Assembly: GCA_022829145.1 (NCBI GenBank)
Contig: CM040742.1
Location: forward strand, 17,760,631-17,824,630
Length of the DNA stretch: 64,000 nt
Direction: 5' to 3'
Source of the DNA: Albula goreensis
Lineage: Eukaryota; Chordata; Actinopteri; Albuliformes; Albulidae
The notes beneath the pieces were generated by a model. That model worked only from the letters and a program-made list of their open reading frames with translations, ran no database searches and had not been told where the DNA came from. Made by a program: the position numbers and the translations under genes. Positions within the stretch are counted from its first letter, which is position 1, and each line of letters starts with the position of its first letter. Below, one piece after another: positions 27,341-38,930 of the stretch.

Positions 27341-28259
27341 CTGTGCGAGTCAAAAGGAGCAGAGCTCTAAAAGCACCATCTTTGCCATCATGATGAAGAC
27401 TTTATCAATCTGGGGGCATTGGCTGTTGCCTCTTCCTTTTGGTACAATAAGCAGAAGCAATGCTTAATAAGGATTGAAAAAATATTACATTATGTCATTT
27501 TATCTATATATTTATGTTAAATGTTAATAGCTGTTTGACAGCAGTGCTCGTTTTAGTTATATGGCATTAATTGACACGCAATGCATCCAATAAACATACT
27601 TCTGGTGTTCCTTAGGATTATATCCTCCACATCAAAGTTATCAACTCAATTAAGGCATGCATAGGATAAAATCTATGTGTCTTTCCAAATACATACTGCA
27701 CATATCTTGGATAAACACATACTATGTTCTGCCAAAAGAGCCATATGAGCACCCTTTATTGCATGCCCCCCAGGACTCAGTACACAATCCCATTCAAGTG
27801 CCACCCCACCCCTACCCAAAAAAAAAAAAAAAAAAAAAAAAAACAGTTACCATACACGATCACCGAATGAAGTATGCCTCTGGATTTGTTTGACATATTT
27901 GTTTGGCATATGCTTTAACCATGATGATTTGAGGAAACCTACAAATAAGTAATATTAACACATGAAAAGAAAAAACAGCAACAAAAACTATCATATCATC
28001 ATAAAAACTGGCCACTGAAGCAAGTCCCAGCAAATCCCCCCCCAAACAAACATATGTCATTGACATTCCAAAACACAAATATTCTTATTAAGTAAAGTTT
28101 ACACCAAAAAAAAAGAGGCAGATTGTAATCGATTTGTCCAAACATACACACAAATTAAGAACCTCGTCTGCCAGTAATGCTAATTGTTTTACTTTTTTTA
28201 AACTAACCGTCCAAAAATGGGAGTATTTGTGGTTTCAACTCCAGTCTTGTTTTTAAGAG
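27341..28259. other. non-coding with poly(A) run
   Basis: AT-rich, with a run of about 25 A at 27818-27843 after a C-rich stretch. This could be the tail of an unrecognised retroelement, but no body is recognisable. Confidence 0.55.
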
Positions 28260-28660
28260 ATTGTGACGTCAAAGTGTCAATGGAGAGCTTGTTAATGTCT
28301 GTAGACGGGGGGAGGCCTAGGGTTTTTTGCCATTCCTTTCTGCGCGCGAATATGTCAAATTTATCTCAATATCTTCAGCTCAATCGGGCCGTCTGCTTAG
28401 AGGCCGGATTGTGATCGACAGGATGCCCTAGGGTAGGGGCGTGACTTGCGGGGGAGCGCTCCTGAGTGGAGCCGCAAAACTGCAGCAGTTACTTCCCCCG
28501 AGGAGCGTCTCTTTGATCTCCCCGCTGCTGGCGCCTGTAGACAACCTCAGCTCGTCTGCGAAATTGCCCCGTTTAATAGTCGCTTAAACACGTGGGAACT
28601 GCGATACCAGGAAATCTCACCCTGCCTCTACAGCTACGCACGAAATTTTCTGGCCAATCA
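28260..28660. promoter_or_regulatory. CpG-rich element upstream of msx
   Basis: This is a CpG-dense block in an otherwise AT-rich, CpG-poor region, about 1.5-1.9 kb upstream of the msx ATG. It contains a full palindromic CRE, TGACGTCA (28264-28271). It also has GTCT directly followed by CTTTGATC (28507-28518), a SMAD half-site next to a TCF/LEF site, and GGCGCC (28530-28535) followed three bases later by AGAC. Short open frames here show no family resemblance. It could be a distal promoter, an alternative first exon or a BMP/Wnt-responsive enhancer. Confidence 0.4.
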
Positions 28661-29247
28661 AAGGCGGCGAACTGATTTCTTAAGATGTATTTTATGATAC
28701 TGTAAGCTATTTTGTTCGTAGTCATGTCTAATGAAAACAATGCAGTTTTTGGCCATTATATCCATCCATTCAATATTTGGATACCATCTGATCTAAGGAG
28801 TGCTGAAATTCTATGCGTTATGTCAGAGCGTCACACTTTATCGTTCACAGTAATTGAAAAGGAAATGTTTCAAACAGTGCATAATGAAAAAACAAGGGTA
28901 ATGGACGCCATGTGAGTCGAATATTAACTGTAAATACGGAGAATCCCTTTTAATACCGATTGAACAGGCAATTAAAAACGTGATACCGTGGTATTGTTCA
29001 ATTATGAAAGAGGTAAACAACTAAAGCTATACATATATGACAAAATAAAATAAACCACAACTTACAAAAATTGACCCATGACTTATTGATCAATGCTTTA
29101 CTTTAAAACAGGCAACGATTTAGATGCAGAAATCATTACAGTATTAATTACGTTATCCTAATGTATGGTGGTTACATATAAAGTTATGCCTCTTAAAGGA
29201 AATTACACACAAATTACACATTTATTTATGATGATGAAAATGATGAG

Positions 29248-29260
<13 letters not shown>

Positions 29261-29319
<59 letters not shown>
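29261..29319. repeat. (ATT)n microsatellite
   Basis: About 20 uninterrupted ATT units, 0.9 kb upstream of the msx ATG. Confidence 0.97.
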
Positions 29320-29529
29320 CACCTTATTTATATATAATTGTCATTGTGGTGATAAATAAGTTCGAAATGTACTCATGATTTAACTATTAAAATATGTATT
29401 TTATTATGTAACTTCTTTATTCTGTTCTTAGTTGTTGTGTGCTCTTCTAACTAAACGCATGCTCCTTTCAAACACTGTATTGGATATCGTAATTACTATT
29501 TACATTGTTGTACCCATGTGAATTTATTT

Positions 29530-29584
29530 TTGTATTTAAAGTGTTGTCTTTGTATTGTATTGTATTTGTATTTAAAGTGTTGTC
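29530..29584. repeat. 19-bp direct repeat, period 36
   Basis: TTGTATTTAAAGTGTTGTC occurs at 29530-29548 and 29566-29584 with a TTGTA-rich spacer. It looks like a short local duplication. Confidence 0.85.
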
Positions 29585-29969
29585 GCAGTTTACACTGGAA
29601 TTGGTCATACACAGTGTTCGTGGAGTTAACCCTCGCTTCCACTGAGCCATCCCTTAAATATCACATTGTATTTTAGGCGCGCATACTTCACATATTCGCC
29701 TAAAATGTATATATTCCCCAAATGTTGATCTATCCCCTGCCATAACTACCATAAGAAGATCCACGATATAATTCTCGATTCGTTTTATGTAGAGAGATAT
29801 TTCGTGAAAGTTAACCAGTTCATTTCGGTCAGAGAAATCATTCATCCCAATTACTTCCGCAGCAATCACATTCAAATAATCTGGACCCATGGGTCTGAGT
29901 TTCCTCAATAATATTCCAAACTCTCGAATCCACAGTTCTTTTCGACGAATCCAATGTCTACTTCACAAA

Positions 29970-30199
29970 CACACAGCACGTGATTGCTAAAATGAGAAAC
30001 CAATCAGAAGCGACCGAGATCGCTGCTTGGTTTTGGCAGTGCAGCGATTGGCGGAAAGTTTCACTGACTCCTTAAACTTATCAAAGTTGACCGTGAAGCT
30101 TCAAACAGCACAGTTTAGAGTCGCCGGGAGTGGAGCACAAAGTCGCCGGCGCATGTGTCATTGGAATTAGCCTAGTCATTTGGTAAGATTCTCAGAGCA
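29970..30199 (+). promoter_or_regulatory. msx2: msx proximal promoter and 5' UTR
   Basis: The 230 bp before the msx ATG is CpG-richer than its surroundings. It holds a CACGTG E-box (29977-29982), a CCAAT box (30000-30004), an inverted CCAAT (ATTGG, 30047-30051), a TCF/LEF-type ATCAAAG (30080-30086) and GCCGGCGC (30145-30152), which resembles GC-rich BMP-SMAD sites. I see no TATA box, which fits a CpG-type developmental promoter. The transcription start cannot be placed from sequence alone. The motifs are seen directly; their function is inferred. Confidence 0.5.
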
Positions 30200-30530
30200 A
30201 TGTCTTCTCAAATCAGTCCGAAGGACAACTCTTCTTTCGATGAGGATATTCGACCGGAGTCGAGGCCAAAGGAAAGAGTGTCACGTCTACCTTTCAGCGT
30301 GGAATTTTTGATGTCGGACAGAAAAACTGATAGCGAGTTTACTAGAAAAGCTGCAGACTCTTTATTGGGTACATCAAGGACGCGCAATTACGCATATTCT
30401 CCCAGAGACTCGAACAGTCCAGAAGGATTTCCACAGCATTTCGTTCCAACATCACCAGTTAAATCAGAAGCATCTGAGCTAGAGGAAAGCGCACCTTGGG
30501 TCACGAGCTCAGGGTTCTCCACTCAACCCC
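30200..30530 (+). CDS. msx2: Msx-family homeobox protein, exon 1 (coding part)
   Basis: This is the first coding exon of an Msx homeodomain transcription factor, a nuclear repressor acting in BMP-responsive tissues such as neural crest, fin or limb bud and skeletal precursors. The ATG at 30200 opens a frame of 110 codons plus one base and ends at a consensus GTAAGT donor (30531). Residues 30-42 read LPFSVEFLMSDRK, the Msx version of the eh1 Groucho-binding motif. Residues 85-90 (SPVKSE) and the PW at 99-100 match the conserved stretch before the Msx homeodomain. The frame joins exon 2 exactly: the last base C plus GG gives Arg111. Without splicing, the frame would stop at 30622. The start is chosen because the family N-terminus is about this long and no in-frame ATG lies further upstream in the exon-like sequence. 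The N-terminal part diverges from mammalian MSX2, as is usual for this family. Confidence 0.93.
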
Positions 30531-32025
30531 GTAAGTGCGCTCGCCTGTCGGAGGTTGCCGTTTCACTCCCTGACGTTGTGGGCCAGGGTACATACTTGAC
30601 ATGGGTAGATAGTCTTTATTAGGAAGCTCCATTTTAGATTAAGTACAGCCATCAATGAAAGAGGTAACAACCTCAAATCACTGTAAATCTTTAAACTCAA
30701 CCCAATCACTCTGAGGTGTATTAAATACATCTCCCTTTTTCGCACACTATTCTACTTAATTATTGAAATATATTGTTGAGACTGCTTCTTAATTTTCATC
30801 TAAACATTGATATTGACGCTAGCCTTTGCAGACATGTGCCTTTTCCAAGCACATTTATTTAGTAGATGTCCCACTGAATATTATGACGATTCTATTTCAT
30901 GGAATTTTGTCTCCGATCCTTGACTGTAAAACTTTTCAAAATGTTTGGGTTAAATGTTCTAATAGCTCATTGTCTTGTTGAAAATTTGAAACAATTTTAT
31001 AAGAATGTTGTGAATCTAGCATCTCTCTGAAAGAGGGAAACCTTGAACACTTGGGGAGTAATATCGTTGCAGAAAACCACGGGCCACAGCTGGAGTGTGA
31101 TGCATGCATTTCTCACTCTGAGATGAAGAAATCATTACCAGTTATGAAATGTATCATATGAACAGAGTTATTGCCTTCAATAAAAATATATATATTTGTG
31201 AAGAAAATAGTAGCATTGATCTCAGAATGGCAAACTTTGGTGGAGAGCCAATCAAACTCACTCATGTTAAGGCCATGTGCAATTCAGTCAAAGCCAACTT
31301 TGACTTTAAACAGACTCATGTATTTGATTGCATCCAGTCCCAGGTATCTTGGTATTAAGTTTACATTTCAGCTTTCAAAACTACATTTGTAGTACTTTTT
31401 GTTTGCACTGAAAGTAGCAATGCTTGTCTCATTTTATTCCTCATGGTCAACAAACAATTACATTATGGATGTATGCACATTATTACTGAATCAAACCAAA
31501 CATTGTACTGATAGTGTATGATAAATATAAAAACTTACAAATGATTGAAAAATCAAATATTGATCTCATCAGCACACTGATCATGTCAACCGAGTTGTAA
31601 TAGTTTACTTTTATTCGTTTTAGGTATTTGTTTTAAAAGTAAAATGAACTCATATTTATTGTCATTACAATGGGTACTCATTTTATTTGACTGTAGTTGA
31701 GTCTAATTTTCTTAGTTTGAAAAGACACCTTGGAGTAATTTTATTATACACATTTTAAGGCTTGTTCAGTAGCTCATAATCTATACTTGATATATCTCAT
31801 AAATTAGCACTGAATTAGCACATGCTTAATTAAGTTTGCTATGTGTTCTCGCCACTAACGTATCTAAGGAGGGCATTTGGTTTTTTCACCAAAGTTAAGC
31901 AAATAATGAAATGAACAATATCCTATTAATACTACAAGATTGGTAAAACCAAAATATATTGGTTTGTTATGATTATGATGATGATTATAATTTTTACATG
32001 TATGAATTTGTGTCTTTTAACACAG
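30531..32025 (+). other. msx2: msx intron 1
   Basis: This is a 1,495-bp phase-1 intron bounded by GTAAGT and TTTTAACACAG. Its position, 14 residues before the homeodomain, is the conserved Msx intron site. It is AT-rich with no coding signal. A MITE-like repeat copy lies within it from about 31247. Confidence 0.9.
31247..31450 (+). mobile_element. MITE-like element family, partial copy A (msx intron)
   Basis: The stretch CAATCAAACTCACTCATGTT, then AAGGCCATGTGCAATTCAGT and CAAAGCC, matches the 5' arms of the three copies downstream. An AATGCTTGTCTC block follows near 31420, in the same order as in copies B and C. The 3' arm is not clear. It lies inside the msx intron. Confidence 0.4.
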
Positions 32026-32447
32026 GGCAGTTGAGCCCTAGCTGTCCGCTACGGAAGCACAAGACAAACCGCAAGCCCCGCACGCCATTCAGCACCTCGC
32101 AGCTCCTGGCCCTCGAGCGCAAGTTCCGGCAGAAACAGTACCTCTCCATCGCCGAACGTGCCGAGTTCTCCAGCTCCCTCTGCCTCACTGAGACCCAGGT
32201 GAAGATCTGGTTCCAGAACCGACGGGCCAAGGCCAAGAGACTGCAAGAGGCTGAGCTGGAGAAGCTCAAAATGGCCGCCAAGCCCATCATTCCCCCTGGC
32301 CTTGTGTTTCCCCTCCCTATTGGCTCCCCACTCCAAACTGCCTCGCTCTACAGACAATCCTACCCCTTCCACAGGCCCATGTTGCCCCTGGCACCCGTCG
32401 GACTGTATGCCACGCCTGCAGGCTATGGCATGTTTCACCTGTCATGA
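32026..32447 (+). CDS. msx2: Msx-family homeobox protein, exon 2 with homeodomain
   Basis: The second and last coding exon follows a CACAG acceptor (AG at 32024-32025) and ends at TGA 32445-32447. It completes a 250-residue protein; human MSX2 has 267. The homeodomain is residues 125-184 (bases 32067-32246). It starts NRKPRTPF, has Pro at position 7 and Phe at 8, and recognition helix [16 protein letters not shown] with Gln50 and Asn51, so it should bind TAATTG-type sites. The basic RKHKT just before it is typical of Msx. The C-terminus ([21 protein letters not shown]) resembles MSX2 more than MSX1, hence the symbol. This is an inference from remembered family sequences; a teleost msx2a/msx2b or another msx paralogue is possible. 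Homeodomain position 39 is Cys, where Ser or Asn is usual. The base composition is far more GC-rich than the flanks, as expected for a conserved exon. Confidence 0.95.
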
Positions 32448-33375
32448 ACAGACCCTTTTCTGAAGGACATTGATTGAGAGTGTAGCCTGAATATTTTAGC
32501 TTTAGCACTCAAACCAAACATCAAATGCAGACAAGACACATGCCGGGACCCAATCAAATGAATTTAGCCTGTGGTTAAAGGCATTTATAATCCAGTCAAA
32601 ACAGACCTTAATCCCCATAAGTGAAATCTCTTTTGATTTTAATATAGCACAGAACACATTGTAAAGAACATGCTTGCCTCTCTCCAAAAAATATAAAGCA
32701 CTCAAAGAAACTTGTCTGTTTTGATTGAATTTAATATGCCCTTAAAGGCTCTAAGTACATTTGATTGAATTATAGCCACACATAATCATTAGCATGAACT
32801 TGAACTGGAGTACATGGGCACTAACAATACCATGATCATGCTTCAGAGACATGATTTATCACCCCACTGGGATATTCTTAAACATGAACCAATCCTTCAG
32901 TGTGAAACTGGCAGATTCACCACAAATCTTATGGCGATTCTGCACTGTGGAAGGCGGAAAACAAAGTAGCTCAACTTCTTTGGGAATCACCTTTGGATTG
33001 CTGGTGTTACTACACACGACACTGCACTCTGTAAAAATATAATATATAGTATATATATAGTTTTACACTCAATGGCTATTGTTGTAATGTTTATTTATTT
33101 ATTTTCCCCTTCAGTCTAAATACTGGAGATATATGGTACCATTCTTGTTTTGCGTTCATTGCATACAACTTAAACATGTAAAATGTTGAAGACGTTTACT
33201 TAAAACATAAAAAAATGTAAAAATGTCAGTTACATAGAAGTATGTATGATATTTCATCAATAACTTAAGAGGACCTTTAAAATGAACTCAATTGTACAGT
33301 TTTATAAATGTTACCTTTTTTCTGTCTTTGATATGTCTCCTTTGATACTAAATTAAAAAAGCTGTAACTATGCAC
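32448..33375 (+). other. msx2: probable msx 3' UTR with poly(A) signal candidate
   Basis: The sequence after the msx stop is AT-rich and non-coding. The first plausible poly(A) signal is ATTAAA at 33352-33357, giving a 3' UTR of about 0.9 kb. A canonical AATAAA at 34164-34169 is an alternative end. The 3' UTR would contain the MITE-like copy at 32549-32776. The extent is inferred. Confidence 0.4.
32549..32776 (+). mobile_element. MITE-like element, copy B (msx 3' UTR)
   Basis: This is about 228 bp with long imperfect terminal inverted repeats. The left arm runs from CCCAATCAAATG (32549) to CAGTCAAAACAGAC (about 32608). The right arm runs from GTCTGTTTTGATTGAATTTA (about 32714) to CATTTGATTGAATTATAGCC (32776). 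Arms of about 55-60 bp flank an AT-rich core and no coding frame is present, as expected for a non-autonomous DNA transposon. The superfamily is not clear, and I could not confirm a target-site duplication. It sits 100 bp after the msx stop codon. Confidence 0.6.
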
Positions 33376-34476
33376 TGTGCTAACGTGTTAAGCATACCGT
33401 ATATCTCTGGGTCAGAAATTTGGTCATTTGTGAGTTAGATGATCTGTGATGGTGGCTTGCAATCAGAGAAAGAATAGGTTTTCCCCTTGGTCTGAGATCA
33501 GTGAGAAAGACCTGTGGGAGCTATAACTGAACATTGTGGTAGACACAATTCAAGTTAAACACACACATGATCATAAGTGCCTGTTTGAAATTTAGCATTG
33601 TCTCACTTATATCACATATTCACAAGGTTTTGTGAACAATACATCACATAATCATTACATTTTCATCAATTATTTGGAAATAGTAAATTATAGATTCATA
33701 AAAAAGTATATAATCTTTGGTCTGATTATATTTGCTTCTCAGGGGGAATTTATATTCAATATTGATTGACTTGGTGATTCGCTATAATAATTATCAGCCA
33801 ATGGGAGTGCATTTAGATGGGTTTATTGTTAAGGACTGGTATTTGAGTGAGAGATTTTATCGTATTTGATCTTGGGCTTGGATTGCAAAGGGGGAGGAGT
33901 AGTATATGTCCTCAGTGGTGAGAGGAAAAATCCCCCTATAGGTGACTAAAAGAAACTGGGGGAAACAGGATTAGTCAGGATTAATCAGCTTTTTAAAGAA
34001 AAAGAAGGTGGAGATGGGGGAGGAGAAGGGATGTCAAAAATGCAAAGAAAGATGGGAGATGAGGAACGTGGTGTTTATGTACTTGTATGGGACTGGAAAA
34101 GTCGATGTGATAGGTGGAGGCGTTGTCTGAGAATAATTCTTGTGAACTCCAATCTCAAACTCCAATAAATGACAACAAAGTTTTCCCTTAATGAGTGCCT
34201 CTGGCTGAATGTAAGGTTGATTTTCACAACATATTGCATGCGACATATACGGCATATTTAATAAATCTAGAAAACAGTTCATTAAAAGTTTTTATTTTCA
34301 GGAATAAAAAGAGGATGTATTCAAAAGGATGTTGACTGCTAAAAGTACTTATTTCTCAATATAGTAAATATAGACGTTTAAATTTTTACAATAGTTGTAC
34401 AAAATATCCAAATACCCTGAAGTGTCGGTCACAAGTCTGCTCACAATCTGTATCTGTGAGGCTCCTGAAAAAGGTG

Positions 34477-34478
<2 letters not shown>
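33376..34478. other. msx downstream spacer
   Basis: AT-rich non-coding sequence with an AATAAA at 34164-34169 that could serve as a distal msx poly(A) signal. Confidence 0.5.

Positions 34479-34538
<60 letters not shown>
34479..34538. repeat. (GT)30 microsatellite
   Basis: A pure GT run of 60 bp, 2 kb downstream of the msx stop codon. Confidence 0.98.
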
Positions 34539-34541
<3 letters not shown>

Positions 34542-37500
34542 TGGCACTCCGTGGTTTGTGGTTCCCAGTTTCCTTGTGCCTTTGATGTGATAGGGAAGTC
34601 ATTGATGGCAGTGTTCACGAGTGGCAGTTTTCACAAGGCCACTTAGAATAGGGAAGCCGATAAGCCATCAGGCATCAACAGCAAACTCAATTAACAGCAG
34701 AAAGCCTGAGACTTTGAAGGTTGTACTGCAGTCATTTATAGCAGTTTGATAGTTCCTAGCTGTCACTATTTCATGAGTTTACAATGGAGGGAGAATATTT
34801 ATAAGAAGTTCATTCTTAAATTCTTCAACTTAACTTGAGTGAACGCTCTCTCTGTCTTCCTAATGACAAGAGTATTTTTATAAATGATGACAAAATGTGA
34901 AGTACTCAGTGCTTGTAACTCACATGTCACACATATGGTTGTGAGAAACCTGTCTGCTGGCTTCATATGCATATCAATCAAAATTCATTTAATTTTTTAT
35001 TCAGATTAATTCTCAAAAGTTGGGGAACCAATTAAATAACATAGGAAACAACATTGTACAATTTTCTTAGCTGTAACATTTTTTTTATTTTTATTTACTG
35101 CCATGAAGTAATAATGAATTTGGATGTGGTCTGAATGGACTTACACTACACACCATGCACTATAAGCCATGCTTTTTCAAAACAGGGCCCATCAATGGTT
35201 TGACACAAGGATGATACCACTCTTTCATGCAGAACTTCATAGCCAATTATTAATGCTGTTATTATCAAGATTAGTGTAAATTTTCCTTTCTACCATTTAG
35301 CTCTTGTCCTAGCTCCACATCCTTTGGGTCAGACCATTGCTTAGGTGTATTTCTGTGTAACTCATTGCAAGAGCAAAGGACTTGCATGGAAAATGCACTT
35401 GGTCTGGATTTGGCCCTTAGTTTGTGAGTCATTGTGAATGGATTAGTGGTATTGCAAGTGGTATTTGCAGGAATATATGGATTATGCTGAGGTGCCATTA
35501 GAAGTCAACAGATCCATTCTGCAAATATGGTACTATGGGTGACTGAGATTGTTGCCGTTGTTGCAACAAGTTGTTTAAAAAAGCTACCAATAGGAATATA
35601 TTCTGAGTGCGTGTGAGCTCCAAGCTGTCAGAGGTGTTATAACACATGTTTGTGGTATGCATAATTACATGCTAGTACATTTGGTGTATATAGTTAGTAC
35701 ACCTGCCTCAAGAGAAATACACCTACACCGTTTGATCTAGAGTAAAGTTTGAGATATGTAGTAATACTATAATCCAGCATAATTTGTGCAATTCACTTTC
35801 TTATTTTTGTTGTCTTTGAACTACTATGAATCATCTTTGTCATGCATCAAATTTCTGCTGGAAAAGGAAAGTAGAATAACAAACATACATTATGACTTAA
35901 ATATCAAGCATGAATGAAATAGCTTTGTGTCATATACACCCCTGTCAGTCCTCTGAGTGATTTTTATTGTAATTGGGCCCAGAGTGATTATTTCATTTTT
36001 ATTGAAATAATCACTGAAGCCACAAAAACCTGAGACATCCTATTGTAAAGGTGCCAGTGAATATCAAATGAGCCACCTCTAATCTCTCTGAAATTATAGC
36101 GATAATTGAAAGTCATTAGGGCATTGTGTCAAGTGATGAATATCATTTTCTTCATGAGAAACAAATTACAATGTCTCTAGAGACTTCAAAGCTTGAGGGC
36201 AAGGTGTCCTGCTTTTCAGCTGCAAATTTACCAATTCCAAATAGACTTCTTGTTTTCCTTCCTCCTTTAAAGGCTCTGTCCAGAGAAATGCTAACAGAAC
36301 GGAAGCGGAGAGTGGTGATGCAAGAATCGATGGAACCAGCTGAAGTATATCATGTCCTCATTTGCTTGGTAAATTTTAAAACAGGATGGCTGCTGTAATA
36401 CATGCTGTAATGTATAGGAAGTCACATGCTTCAATGATATGTCAGTTTTTGGAGTTCAATCAAACTACATGATTTAATGTATACAGTATATCTGAAAAAA
36501 AACACCAAGATCCTCATAATCAAGGGACACAGCTGAAACAAATAAGTATTTTAATAATATTAAGTACTGTATTACTGATTACTGTTGCAGGTCAAACACT
36601 ACGCAACCTAGAAATGCATATATCGCACACAGAAAAGACGGAGTGTTGGAATCGTGCAATACTCCTCCTGGTGGCAGTAAGGAGTACAGCACTTCCACTG
36701 AACAAGCAAACTCACTCAAGCATGACATTGCAGGCCTCTAAGTGGCCCCTGCTGATTCTGCAACATTTGTCCACTTCCACTTGTAAGCCGGCCAGGAAAA
36801 ATGAGTGTTACAATGAGCAATTTTTAGTTTGAGTCTTTGTGTTCTTTCTTATCTTTTTCTTAATGAAGAAAGTATAGTCCAGTCATATTTGAAATTATTC
36901 CTCAAGTGGCTTGATTTTGTCTGTGATGAACAAAAAGGCAATGTAGCTATGGTAACACATAAAGACACACAAGCAACTAAGCACATACACAAGTGGTGCA
37001 CTTTAATGATTTAAGTGGCAAACCACCACCCACATGTAAAATTCTGGGACTAGACCTGAAATCCATTTGGTAGTGTTCATTAGTAAAATAGGGGACATCC
37101 TCCCATGTTTCCATATGTTTGAATATGCTCACTGTATTTCAGCAAAGAGTTCACAGGTCCACATGACCGAATAAAGCCTCACTATGTGAAAGCTGACTGT
37201 CAGATAGTTTACAGTTCCAGGGAGAGTTTCAATATTTAAAACCTAGATCTCAAACAGAGCCTCTGGCACTTTTAGGATTTATTAAGTACAACATCATTTT
37301 TCCTCCAGCTTTTATTGATTTCGTAATCCTGTAACAAGGTTTCATTTGTTCAAACAGCTTGGGGAAACAGGGCACTTTGTTGACAAATTATCTGTCATCT
37401 TTATTAGTGTGGAGGAGCACAGTAGAATCTATTTGCATTGACTCTCTTCCCATTGGGAAGTGTTCCATATTCTATATTGTAACAAGTCATACAAACAAGC

Positions 37501-38604
37501 CTAATTACCAAAACAATCTCCCCAAAGACAAGACAGAATATTGTACTCATGTTCCAGAGATACTCTTTCAAGTGCTGCATTTGGGAGAATTAAATTAGAA
37601 GTGTTTTTTTTTTTTTTTTTAATTCTGTTTATTATAGTATCAAATGCATTACATAATCATCACAAGAATCTTGGTATTTAAAAAAAAATCACAAATATTC
37701 CTCTTTGTCTTCTGTTTAAACATACAAAGTTTAGTACAATATTTGTAACTGTGAGCCAAGGGCGGGAATTCCAGGTTATAATTATTATTGAGTATCAATC
37801 ATAGTTCATTATTGCTATTTTTTGTGGGTGGGTGTTGAATGTCAAAAACTAAATTGCTGCCTCCTTTGCTTTCATGTTCAAGTGGATGGCAGACTGCGTT
37901 AAATAACAGGGCATGAAAAGGGCGTGGTGTAACCCTGCAGACACACTGGAGCTTTGGGGCGGATGTGCTCTGAAGTCTGAAGCAGCCACACCCCTCTTCA
38001 TCCCCATCACTCACACTGCAGCCATTTAGAGGTAATGAGCCAAGGCCTTTTTATGCTTCTAACTTTGCTGCCCGTACTGTTCACACAGAGGTTTGTGTTC
38101 TGAATGATGACTTCATTTCCACAAGCGTTTGCAGATAGAAATTTTCTGGGATGACACCAACCCAAAAAAGACCAATGAAATGCCTTCTCTATGTTCTTGG
38201 GTTACACTCCAGTCTAACAATGAATGACTTAAAATTTACAGCTGGTACTGAAAAAGCTGGATTATGTACATAAAGAATCACATTCTGGCTGTTAGCAGGA
38301 AAATTTTACCAAATACCCATGACAGATTTAACTACAGGAGTTTAGCCTAATGGATTAAGAATACATGAATATGTATTCTAAAATGAATAATTTATGTATT
38401 ATTCAGATGTATTCAGACAGACTAATGAATAAAGATGTAATTATCTCCTTGGAAAATGTCTTTTTTTCTTATTTGCAGGCATGTCTAGTTCAAGATCAAG
38501 ATCCACACAGTTGTGTCATTTATAATTTTTTAAAGATTGTCAATCTTTCTTTGAAAAGAAGAAACCTCAATTGCATGTACAACATTTCCCAAAACATTGG
38601 ATGA
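34539..38604. other. gene-free region downstream of msx
   Basis: No gene recognised. A poly(T) run lies at about 37604-37620. The frame at 36126-36398 has no family match and no clear splice sites. Confidence 0.6.
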
Positions 38605-38930
38605 GATTCAGTCAAATACGCTTAGTCTCCTTAAGGGCATACAAAATTCAGTCAAGGCCGACTTCACAACTGACTTGAAATGAAATGGAAAAAAAATGAA
38701 ATAGAACGTATTCCAAATGACACATGTGCTTGTCTCTAAAAATAACATACTCAAAAGAAATAGCTATACTGTCAAATACACATCAATAACCTAAATATTA
38801 AATAAAAGACAATACGCCAGAAAAAAAGCAGAGCTGTCAGACAGCTTTGTCACCCACTACATTATTTTTTGGTGTACCAATAAGCCTTAGGTTATTTGCT
38901 AGTATGCTTCACTTTTCAAGAATATGAGGG
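38605..38930 (+). mobile_element. MITE-like element, copy C
   Basis: The left arm GATTCAGTCAAATACGCTTA continues through CTTAAGGGCAT to AATTCAGTCAAGGCCGACTT, matching copies B and D. The inner block with GTGCTTGTCTCTAAAAATAA and ACTCAAAAGAAAT matches copy B in the same orientation. The right boundary is approximate. Confidence 0.5.

Larger units (their letters stand above)
28661..29969. other. msx upstream spacer
   Basis: AT-rich sequence between the CpG-rich element and the proximal promoter, interrupted by the (ATT)n tract and a small direct repeat. No coding signal. Confidence 0.6.

Noticed and set aside
26852-27467. Frames rich in Tyr-Val-Tyr-Met-Tyr-Thr repeats
   Set aside because: They are artefacts of the 42/34-bp minisatellite.
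31994-32438. Minus-strand frames of 98 and 129 codons across msx exon 2
   Set aside because: They are shadows of the GC-rich homeodomain exon on the opposite strand.
36126-36398. 90-codon frame with a basic patch ending in a hydrophobic tail
   Set aside because: I saw no homology, no clear acceptor and donor pair and no conserved motif.
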